Assembly (NCBI GenBank): GCA_949293915.1
Contig: CASFFJ010000034.1
Span: 1-5,178, forward strand
From: an uncultured Christensenella sp.
Lineage (GTDB): Bacteria; Bacillota; Clostridia; Christensenellales; UBA1242
Direction: 5' to 3'
Length of the DNA stretch: 5,178 nt
This document shows positions 1 through 4,529 of the stretch, piece by piece. The position numbers and the translations under genes are program-made. The notes beneath the pieces were generated by a model, which saw only the letters and a list, made by a program, of their open reading frames with translations, was not told where the DNA came from and did not search any database. Positions within the stretch are counted from its first letter, which is position 1. Every line of letters starts with the position of its first letter.

Positions 1-1
1 A

Positions 2-682
2 ATTAGGCGAACTGAGATAAATTCAGCAGGTAAATTATTAGGTTTAGATATTAAAGATACTGATTATTGTATCACAACAACCGAACTCATCCAATGGGCA
101 AAAGAAGAAAAAATTAAATTAAAAGAGTTGACAGATAGTAGTTTTGACAAGTTGATGGGAGAAGCAAGTGGCGGTGGTGTAATTTTTGGTAATTCGGGTG
201 GAGTTATGGAAGCAGCTGTTCGTACTGCTTATTCGTATTTGACTAATGAAAAGCCTTCTTCTTTAATGCTTGATTTTAAGCCGGTGCGCGGTTTAAAAGA
301 AATAAAAGAGACAGAAATTGAAATTAAAGATAAAAAATTAAAGTTAGCGGTCGTTTATGGGCTTAGGAATGTGCGCGAAATTATAAATAGAATAAAGTCA
401 GGTTTTCATTATGATTTTGTTGAGGTGATGGCTTGTCCGGGTGGATGTATTGGTGGTGGTGGACAACCAAAAAATGTAGATGAAAATATTGCTAATCAAA
501 AGCGAATTGATTCACTATATAATCGAGATAAGTCGTTAGCTGTGCGTGCTTCATACGAAAATACTGAAATAATAAATTTATATAATAGTTTTTTGAATAA
601 ACCTAATAGTGAACTAGCAAAACAACTTTTACATACTGTTTATTTTGATAAACATATTGATTTAGGTGAAAAAACAAAATAA
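2..682 (+). CDS. [FeFe] hydrogenase catalytic subunit, C-terminal part (5' truncated by window edge)
   Basis: This is the C-terminal 226 residues of an iron-only hydrogenase, which reversibly reduces protons to H2 at the H-cluster in anaerobes. The frame is open from base 2, so the real start lies outside the window; the TTG at 128 is internal. Visible landmarks are SGGGVIFGNSGGVMEAA at about residues 55-71 (the conserved GATGGVMEA region) and the third H-cluster signature, VEVMACPGGCIGGGGQP. Its cysteines, residues 145 and 149 of the fragment, correspond by family knowledge to two of the four ligands of the [4Fe-4S] part; the last one bridges to the di-iron site. Residues from about 165 onward match the small-subunit-like C-terminal domain, with LYNRD, then ENTEIINLYNSFL, then LLHTVYF. 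The first two cysteine motifs (TSCCP, MPC) and any N-terminal ferredoxin domains fall outside, so the electron donor cannot be told. It ends in TAA, followed by 105 bp of AT-rich spacer. Confidence 0.95.
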   Translation: MRRTEINSAGKLLGLDIKDTDYCITTTELIQWAKEEKIKLKELTDSSFDKLMGEASGGGVIFGNSGGVMEAAVRTAYSYLTNEKPSSLMLDFKPVRGLKEIKETEIEIKDKKLKLAVVYGLRNVREIINRIKSGFHYDFVEVMACPGGCIGGGGQPKNVDENIANQKRIDSLYNRDKSLAVRASYENTEIINLYNSFLNKPNSELAKQLLHTVYFDKHIDLGEKTK

Positions 683-778
683 TTAATTTTAATCAACAAA
701 ATAAAAATATTAATCTTTAATTAGCAAATTATAATGATTTAGAAATATCTTAAAAAAATTTAAATTTATATTTATTAT

Positions 779-783
779 AGGAG
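779..783 (+). promoter_or_regulatory. Ribosome binding site of the CYTH gene
   Basis: AGGAG lies 4 bases before the ATG at 788 and fixes that start. A TATAAT hexamer at 730-735 could be a -10 element, but no acceptable -35 box stands 16-18 bases upstream, so no promoter is called. The spacer 683-778 is otherwise AT-rich and featureless. Confidence 0.75.
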
Positions 784-787
784 ATTT

Positions 788-1321
788 ATGAAAACTGAAT
801 ATGAAGTAAGATTTTTAGAAATCAACAAAGATGATTTATTACAAAAATTGCACAAACTAGGAGCAGTTGAAATTGGTAATTGGTTACAAATTAGAAAAAC
901 ATTTGACTTAATCAATCCTCAACCTAATAGTTGGTTTAGACTGCGAACTAATGGAGAAAAAACAACTTTGACTGTTAAAGAAATCAATTCTGCAAAAATT
1001 GATGGAACTAAGGAAGCAGAAGTTATAGTTAATGATTTTGATGAAATGGACACAATTTTAAAAAAGATAGGTTTAAAAGAGCGAAACTATCAAGAAAATA
1101 AAAGACATCAATTTAAGTATAAAAATACAGAAATAGATATTGATACATGGCCATTAATTCCTACATATCTTGAGATTGAAGGAGAAAATGAGGATATTAT
1201 AAAAGAAGTTTGTGCGGATTTAGAATTAGATTATAATAAATCTATAACTATGGATGTAACAGATATTTATAAAAATATTTATAAAATTGATATTTTAAAA
1301 ATAAAAAAATTAACAATATAA
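788..1321 (+). CDS. CYTH-domain protein (CyaB/thiamine-triphosphatase-like)
   Basis: This 177-residue protein is of the CYTH superfamily, whose members form a tunnel-shaped beta-barrel that binds triphosphorylated substrates with metal ions (class IV adenylate cyclases, thiamine triphosphatases, inorganic triphosphatases). The N-terminus EYEVRF carries the ExExK signature as E4-x-E6-x-R8, with Arg in place of the usual Lys. Further conserved-type charged positions are R36 and D40 (IRKTFD), FRLR at 50-53, K64 in TVKE, E76/E78, R106, D117/D119 before WP, and E129/E131 in YLEIEG. The set of acidic and basic tunnel residues looks complete, so an active enzyme is likely. The substrate cannot be read from sequence; triphosphatase or cyclase activity are both possible. 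The length is typical of single-domain family members, and a good ribosome binding site supports the ATG. It probably has its own transcription unit, given 105 bp to the hydrogenase gene and about 180 bp to the next gene. The last ten or so residues (ILKIKKLTI) are an AT-rich Lys/Ile tail. Confidence 0.88.
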   Translation: MKTEYEVRFLEINKDDLLQKLHKLGAVEIGNWLQIRKTFDLINPQPNSWFRLRTNGEKTTLTVKEINSAKIDGTKEAEVIVNDFDEMDTILKKIGLKERNYQENKRHQFKYKNTEIDIDTWPLIPTYLEIEGENEDIIKEVCADLELDYNKSITMDVTDIYKNIYKIDILKIKKLTI

Positions 1322-1500
1322 AATATAATTTAGTTTTTAAAATATAAAAATGTTTATTATTAAATTTTCAAAGCTAATAATTGTCGTGACTAGCAATAGT
1401 GAATAATAAGCTAATTAGTGCAATAATTCTATTTTTTAGCAAAGCTTGTTGTATATTTTTCAATGAGTTAAATTTATTCTTATTTATAATTTTGGAGATG

Positions 1501-1833
1501 ATGGTGGATAAAAAGTTTAAAAAAAATGATACTAGTTTTATATGTGCTAATTGTGGAGAGTTTGTCTCTACACTAAATTATTCTTCACGTGACCATTGCA
1601 ACAAATGCTTGTGTTCACTGCACGTTGACATCAATCCGGGCGATAGGCAGAATGAATGTAAGGGGTTGCTAATTCCAATTGGCGTTGATTATAATGCGAA
1701 AAAAGGCTATGTTATCCAGTATAAGTGCGAAAAATGTGGACAACTTCACAACAACAAATCTGCCGAAGACGATAGTTTTAAAACCATATTATCCGTTATG
1801 AATGGGACATACTCCAACAAACAATTAAAATAG
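1501..1833 (+). CDS. RNHCP-type zinc-ribbon protein (small, Cys-rich)
   Basis: With the ATG at 1501 the product has 110 residues and resembles the RNHCP domain family, small proteins with a likely zinc-binding core and no established biochemical role. Visible features in order are FICANC (C15, C18), SRDHCNKC at 29-36 (C33, C36, replacing the family's RNHCPxC), HVD at 41-43, GDR at 47-49, C53 with KGLLIPIG, CEKC at 76-79, and an acidic ..NNKSAEDD.. end. Two CxxC pairs plus a third at 76/79 suggest two zinc sites. The frame stays open upstream to a GTG at 1399, but those 34 codons encode a hydrophobic AT-rich stretch without a ribosome binding site. GGAG at 1494-1497 instead points to one of the tandem starts ATG 1498, ATG 1501 or GTG 1504. 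Its body is less AT-rich than neighbouring spacers, so it may have been acquired, but that is inference. Cytosolic, with no signal peptide from the chosen start. Confidence 0.8.
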   Translation: MVDKKFKKNDTSFICANCGEFVSTLNYSSRDHCNKCLCSLHVDINPGDRQNECKGLLIPIGVDYNAKKGYVIQYKCEKCGQLHNNKSAEDDSFKTILSVMNGTYSNKQLK

Positions 1834-2012
1834 AGCTAATCAGAAATTATTGTCCATACTTAAAATCTGTAAATAAACAAGAATTTATATTGCTTTCATC
1901 TCAAAATTTCTTTTCTAAATTTGGCAAAGCGCGGACTAAAGAGACATTAAAAAGATTCAAAAATAGAGATGAAATAATTGTTGATTATAATATTTTAATA
2001 AAAAATTTATAA
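1782..2012 (+). pseudogene. Start-less open reading frame, possible gene remnant
   Basis: A reading frame open from 1782 to a TAA at 2010 encodes about 76 residues with a protein-like composition. It includes ELIRNYCPYLKSVNK (from 1833) and, nearer the end, NFFSKFGKARTKETLKRF followed by ...VDYNILIKNL. It has no ATG or GTG; the only usable start is a TTG at 1890 with no ribosome binding site. Its first 17 codons overlap the end of the zinc-protein gene in a different frame. The mix of charged and hydrophobic residues differs from the Ile/Asn/Lys-only translation expected of AT-rich spacer, so it may be the surviving C-terminus of a decayed gene. I do not recognise the family, and chance openness over 230 bp cannot be excluded. 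Confidence 0.35.
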
Positions 2013-2052
2013 TGGCAATTTATAAAAATTTATAATAGCAATTTATAATGAT
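2004..2052 (+). repeat. Short imperfect direct repeats AATTTATAATRGC
   Basis: Four copies of AATTTATAA-type units begin at 2004, 2017, 2027 and 2040. Three are 13-mers of the form AATTTATAAT plus GGC, AGC or GAT; the second is shortened to 10 bases. The array begins at the very end of the remnant reading frame above. It may be simple slippage in AT-rich DNA. Confidence 0.6.
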
Positions 2053-2095
2053 ATAACAACTAAGTTAAATATAAAAATCGACTTGAAAATCTCAT

Positions 2096-2127
2096 AAAAA
2101 AACTTCAACCAAAATCTAGTTGAAGTT
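2096..2127 (-). terminator. Rho-independent terminator of the tRNA operon
   Basis: On the minus strand a perfect 9-bp stem (AACTTCAAC with GTTGAAGTT, loop of 9) is followed directly by five more T residues, giving seven Ts counting the stem end. It lies 9 bases after the CCA end of tRNA-Glu, the expected place for the end of the tRNA transcript. Confidence 0.85.
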
Positions 2128-2136
2128 GAGTCTGTT

Positions 2137-2211
2137 TGGTAGTCCCAAGGGGACTCGAACCCCTGATACCGCCGTGAAAGGGCGGTGTCTTAACCACTTG
2201 ACCATGGGACC
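2137..2211 (-). tRNA. tRNA-Glu (anticodon TTC)
   Basis: The 75-base cloverleaf includes an encoded CCA. The acceptor stem is GGTCCCA paired with TGGGACT, with a G-U first pair and discriminator A. The anticodon stem is CCGCC/GGCGG with loop CTTTCAC, giving anticodon TTC, and the T-arm carries the usual TTCGA loop. It reads GAA and, by wobble, GAG. It is the last gene of the Gly-Met-Glu block and is followed closely by a terminator. A perfect hairpin stands 16 bases upstream of its 5' end. Confidence 0.97.
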
Positions 2212-2227
2212 ATAAACTAGTAGGTAG

Positions 2228-2251
2228 CACTTGCGAAGAATTTCGCAAGTG
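2228..2251. other. Perfect inverted repeat between tRNA-Met and tRNA-Glu
   Basis: CACTTGCGAA and TTCGCAAGTG form a 10-bp perfect stem with a 4-base loop. Neither strand shows a real T-tract after it: the minus side reads GCTACCTACT and the plus side TATTACTCTTTG. It is therefore not a standard intrinsic terminator. In the tRNA transcript it would lie in the Met-Glu spacer, where it could be a processing signal or weak attenuator. Role unknown. Confidence 0.7.
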
Positions 2252-2343
2252 TATTACTCTTTGTTATGTTTATATTCATGTGATGATAAATAAGCATTGT
2301 CATCAAATAGAAAAGGGAGGAGTTTGTCATGAATTATAAACAT

Positions 2344-2419
2344 TGGTGGCGGTGGGTAGAATCGAACTACCGATCTATCGGGTATGAACCGATTGCTTTA
2401 ACCGCTGAGCCACACCGCC
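2344..2419 (-). tRNA. tRNA-Met, elongator type (anticodon CAT)
   Basis: The 76-base cloverleaf includes an encoded CCA. The acceptor stem is GGCGGTG paired with CACCGCC, with discriminator A. The anticodon stem is ATCGG/CCGAT with loop TTCATAC. Position 1-72 is a G-C pair and the anticodon stem lacks the three G-C pairs of initiator tRNA, so it is not the initiator. The loop TTCATAC, rather than CTCATAA, also argues against the lysidine-modified tRNA-Ile(CAT). It lies between Gly and Glu genes on the same strand and has its own near-consensus promoter just upstream. Confidence 0.95.
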
Positions 2420-2431
2420 AAATACGCATAT

Positions 2432-2460
2432 AGTATAAAGTAAAAAAAATTAATTGTCAA
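2432..2460 (-). promoter_or_regulatory. Promoter of tRNA-Met (and Glu)
   Basis: On the minus strand TTGACA (2455-2460) is separated by exactly 17 bases from TATACT (2432-2437). Transcription should begin near 2425, about 6 bases before mature tRNA-Met. This makes Met-Glu transcribable independently of tRNA-Gly, although no terminator is visible after Gly. The rest of the Gly-Met spacer (2461-2613) is AT-rich with no gene. Confidence 0.85.
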
Positions 2461-2613
2461 GATTTTTTAAAAACTTTTTTCAATTTATTAAAAATTAAAA
2501 AATCGAAATATTGATTTAACTTAACAATCAATTTTAGGTGTGATCAAAGTTTGCAAAGTTGATATTAAGTGTAAAGCATTTGATTTTGTTTTTTAACAAC
2601 AAATTATTCAAAT

Positions 2614-2687
2614 TGGAGCGGGTGATGGGAGTCGAACCCACCTCACAGGCTTGGGAAGCCCGCGTACTACCGATGTACTACACCCGC
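2614..2687 (-). tRNA. tRNA-Gly (anticodon CCC)
   Basis: The 74-base cloverleaf includes an encoded CCA. The acceptor stem is GCGGGTG paired with CACCCGC and the discriminator is T, as is typical for bacterial tRNA-Gly. The D stem is GTAC/GTAC, the anticodon stem CGGGC/GCCTG (one G-T wobble), the anticodon loop TTCCCAA, and the T loop TTCGACT. Anticodon CCC reads only GGG, a codon expected to be infrequent in so AT-rich a genome, so other Gly tRNAs must exist elsewhere. It is the first gene of the minus-strand tRNA block. Confidence 0.96.
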
Positions 2688-2697
2688 ATCAATTTTG

Positions 2698-2726
2698 ATT
2701 ATACCATAAAATCATATTTTAATCAA
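2698..2726 (-). promoter_or_regulatory. Promoter of the tRNA block (before tRNA-Gly)
   Basis: On the minus strand TTGATT (2721-2726), a 17-base spacer and TATAAT (2698-2703) form a strong vegetative promoter. The -10 is extended: TGG precedes it (TGGTATAAT). The predicted start lies only a few bases before mature tRNA-Gly, a common layout for stable RNA genes. Confidence 0.85.
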
Positions 2727-3105
2727 ACAAATATTGAAATTTTAATAAAATATTTTAATGCCACATTGTCAATATAATGATAATTTAATAAAAAATTAAA
2801 GATAATTTATAAAAAAATAACAACAATCTAAAAAATATAATATGTATTAAGATGCTTAACAAAATAACTTTTTTGCCGGGTTTATCAACCAGTCCGCAAA
2901 ATGAAACAAGAAACAAAGAAAGCCCACAATCAATAAAGACTAAATGAAATCATCTAGTTTTTGTTAGTCAATTCGGCTAGTGTATGGCAGAGGCTTGTTG
3001 GAATGTCTGGTCGAAAATGTGTGCGTTCGTGGAATAAGCAAATTTCAATGTGGATAAAATTTTTGAATTTTTTTGGAAAAATATGGAAAAAATTCGTTTT
3101 TTTGG
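2727..3105. other. Gene-poor stretch between tRNA block and lipoprotein
   Basis: No gene can be supported here. The first part (to about 2850) is AT-rich spacer. About 2873-3045 is clearly less AT-rich and holds only weak reading frames: a 31-codon frame from ATG 2852 without a ribosome binding site, and a TTG-started frame from 2961 that merely runs into the lipoprotein start. The last 60 bases before the promoter are A/T runs. The less AT-rich part could be a decayed gene, but I recognise nothing in it. Confidence 0.5.
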
Positions 3106-3134
3106 TTGACACGGGGGGTATGTTACACTATTAT
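3106..3134 (+). promoter_or_regulatory. Promoter of the Ig-domain lipoprotein, with a G6 run in its spacer
   Basis: TTGACA (3106-3111), a 17-base spacer and TATTAT (3129-3134) form a near-consensus vegetative promoter. The spacer contains six consecutive G residues (3113-3118), striking in this AT-rich DNA. Transcription would begin near 3141, so the leader is only about 12 bases and begins almost at the ribosome binding site. Confidence 0.8.
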
Positions 3135-3140
3135 CAACAA

Positions 3141-3147
3141 AAAGGAG
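3141..3147 (+). promoter_or_regulatory. Ribosome binding site for the lipoprotein ATG
   Basis: AAAGGAG lies 5 bases before ATG 3153, making this the intended start even though that frame stops after four codons. A second weaker GAGG (3155-3158) lies 5 bases before the TTG at 3164, which is in the long open frame and could allow low-level translation. Confidence 0.8.
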
Positions 3148-3152
3148 AAAAT

Positions 3153-3646
3153 ATGAGGAAAAATTGATTGGTTCAATTCTCGCATCAGCATTAGTTGTTG
3201 CAACACCGCTTTCAATTATTGGCTGTTCTAACAAGGCTGATGAGATAAATTATTCTTTTTACGGGCATGAGTCAGTATACGAACTTAATGATAATTTTTC
3301 TATCGTTGGGCTTAAATTAAAACTGGTTAAGCAAGATGGGAAGACAGAAGAGGTCGTTGTTACACAAGATATGATAAAACAAATGCCAGATATGTCCACT
3401 GTTGGCAAGAAACAGATAACTATTGTCTATGATGGCTTTGCACTTATCATGGTCCATATTAAGACATTTCCGGTTTCCATGCAAATTATTTTATACTGCT
3501 GCCCAATGACACCGTTTATGACTTTCTTTAATGGGATGATTTTCAATGGCATAATTGATGTGACATGTATAATAATTTTCATTGTGCAAATTATTGTGTA
3601 TTATAGCGCATCGTTGCTGGTGCTTAAACGAAAAATTAGAAGATAA
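3153..3646 (+). pseudogene. Surface lipoprotein with Ig-like domain, frameshifted at codon 4
   Basis: From the well-placed ATG at 3153 the frame reads Met-Arg-Lys-Asn and stops at TGA 3165. One extra A in the A5 run (3159-3163) would restore one continuous protein of 164 residues starting MRKKLIGSILASALVVATPL. In the restored form this is a classic lipoprotein signal peptide: basic start, hydrophobic core and lipobox IIGC, with Cys25 as lipidation site. Residues about 31-108 resemble a bacterial Ig-like domain of the Big_3 type (VYELNDNFSIVGLKLKL, a dGk loop, DMSTVGKKQITIVYDG). Residues about 134-158 form a membrane segment ending in KRKIRR, a cytoplasmic-type basic tail. A lipid anchor and a C-terminal transmembrane anchor together are unusual. 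Initiation at TTG 3164 would give the same protein without its basic residues, probably poorly exported. The break could be a true mutation, a reversible slippage state, or a sequencing error. Confidence 0.75.
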
Positions 3647-3743
3647 TATACTTAACAACCATGAACAAAATTTCATATTTTGGCTAAATACAAGATTTCG
3701 TAAAGTGAAAAGAAGAGCTGTTGCAAAATTTGAGACCTAGACC

Positions 3744-4439
3744 TTAATCTAGTTTTTGTATGCTTATGTGTGTGTTTCTGTATGACAGACCAACGGCAAA
3801 CGAAGGTATCAATGTCAAAGTTGAGCTAGTGCTAGATATGATTGTTTCGCCAAATAGTGCGCTTGTTATACCTGGCGAACCAGACCTAACTGTGCTAGAT
3901 TGTTGTTGACCACTGATTGATAAATATATTGATGGAACGCTGTTATTTGTGCTGGTTGCGGTAGTGCTGTATCGCACAAGGTAATTTCCGCGCGCTAAGA
4001 CAAGCGTGTTTCCATTTAGCGTTATCGCGCTTTGCCCGATTGGATATTCGCCCGTTTTTATTAAAGAATAATTTGCATCACGCGTGACTGGCGAAGAAAA
4101 TGTTGCTACCGCGCTAATAGTCACAGTCGCCGCAGGTCCGGTTGGTCCTGTAGGTCCAGTAGGCCCTGTCGGACCAGTTATGCTTAATCCAGTAGCACCC
4201 GTAGCACCTGTCGCGCCAGTAGGTCCTGTAGGTCCAGTTGCACCAGTTGCTCCAGTAGGTCCAGTTGCTCCAGTTGGGCCTGTTGGTCCAGTATGTCCTG
4301 TCGGCCCGGTTGGGCCAGTCGCTCCAGTTATTATTCTATCTATGTTATTGTTTATTATTGGGCTATTTCTACAACAGCAATTGTTAGAATCGAAAATGTT
4401 ATTGTTGCAACAACTATTGTTAAAATCAAAAAATGCCAT
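3744..4439 (-). CDS. Collagen-like, BclA-type surface (exosporium-like) protein
   Basis: This 231-residue protein has three parts. Residues 1-38 are Asn- and Cys-rich (CC at 10-11, CCC at 21-23) with no signal peptide. Residues 39-103 are a collagen-like Gly-X-Thr region of 21 triplets, mostly GPT and GAT with one GHT. It is broken once after GLS (84-86) by two extra residues, Ile-Thr. Residues about 103-231 form a Ser/Thr-rich, beta-type C-terminal domain like the trimerising tip of BclA-family glycoproteins. In relatives such proteins form hair-like filaments on the spore exosporium and their threonines are glycosylated; that role is inferred here. Lack of a signal peptide fits assembly from the mother cell, and the N-terminal cysteines may cross-link it into the coat. 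The ATG has an AAGGAGT site and a sporulation-like promoter upstream. It is convergent with the lipoprotein gene and divergent from the membrane-protein gene. Confidence 0.9.
   Translation of the reverse strand: MAFFDFNNSCCNNNIFDSNNCCCRNSPIINNNIDRIITGATGPTGPTGHTGPTGPTGATGPTGATGATGPTGPTGATGATGATGLSITGPTGPTGPTGPTGPAATVTISAVATFSSPVTRDANYSLIKTGEYPIGQSAITLNGNTLVLARGNYLVRYSTTATSTNNSVPSIYLSISGQQQSSTVRSGSPGITSALFGETIISSTSSTLTLIPSFAVGLSYRNTHISIQKLD
4131..4325 (-). repeat. Collagen-coding tandem repeat (9-bp based)
   Basis: DNA encoding the Gly-X-Thr region consists of degenerate 9-bp units (GGN-CCN-ACN or GGN-GCN-ACN in the gene sense), more GC-rich than the surroundings. Such tracts commonly vary in copy number between strains by slippage. 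The break encoding Ser-Ile-Thr lies near 4174-4182. Confidence 0.85.
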
Positions 4440-4442
4440 AAT

Positions 4443-4449
4443 ACTCCTT
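4443..4449 (-). promoter_or_regulatory. Ribosome binding site of the collagen-like gene
   Basis: On the minus strand AAGGAGT precedes the ATG (complement of 4437-4439), with 4 bases between AAGGAG and the start codon. This fixes the start. Confidence 0.8.
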
Positions 4450-4457
4450 ATCTATTT

Positions 4458-4485
4458 TATGCTATGATTTTTATATTTTTTTTGT
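4458..4485 (-). promoter_or_regulatory. Possible sigma-K/sigma-E type sporulation promoter
   Basis: On the minus strand CATAGCATA (4458-4466) matches the mother-cell -10 pattern CATAnnnTA exactly, with AC (4484-4485) 17 bases upstream as a -35-like element. The predicted start falls just before the ribosome binding site. No vegetative TTGACA/TATAAT pair is evident between the two divergent genes. In AT-rich DNA such a short match may arise by chance, so this is tentative. Confidence 0.4.
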
Positions 4486-4529
4486 TAAATCTGAGTGTTA
4501 AAAATAATTAAAAATTCATAAATAATTAT

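Noticed and set aside
1399..1500. N-terminal extension of the RNHCP protein from GTG 1399
   Set aside because: It encodes a hydrophobic AT-rich stretch without a ribosome binding site, while GGAG at 1494 supports starts at 1498-1504.
2582..2607. Weak inverted repeat TTTGTT/AACAAA after tRNA-Gly on the minus strand
   Set aside because: It is a 6-bp, A/T-dominated stem with no following T-tract, so not a terminator.
2559..2777. Plus-strand frame with MGVEPTSQAWEARVLPMYYTR
   Set aside because: It is the antisense translation of tRNA-Gly; this peptide type is a well-known false gene call.
2852..2947. 31-codon plus-strand frame MLNKITFLPGLSTSPQNE...
   Set aside because: It has no ribosome binding site, no recognisable family, and a length expected by chance.
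2961..3167. Plus-strand TTG-started frame running into the lipoprotein start
   Set aside because: It has no ribosome binding site or recognisable domain, and the lipoprotein promoter and leader lie inside it.
3153..3170. Alternative genetic code (TGA as Trp) to read through the lipoprotein stop
   Set aside because: Reading TGA as Trp leads to a TAG a few codons later and gives no signal peptide, whereas a one-base shift gives a perfect one; other genes use TGG for Trp.
2977..3234. Minus-strand frame opposite the lipoprotein start
   Set aside because: It overlaps the promoter and signal peptide region in antisense, with no supporting motif or start signal.
3491..3676. Minus-strand frame opposite the lipoprotein C-terminus
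   Set aside because: It is an antisense shadow with no ribosome binding site and no recognisable domain.
3737..3757. Small hairpin CTAGA/TCTAG followed by five Ts on the plus strand
   Set aside because: The stem is only 5 bp with two G-C pairs and overlaps the stop codon of the opposite gene; too weak to call a terminator.
4084..4467. Plus-strand frame rich in Gly-Pro-Val
   Set aside because: It is the complementary-strand shadow of the collagen-coding repeat, which has the proper start, ribosome binding site and domain structure on the minus strand.
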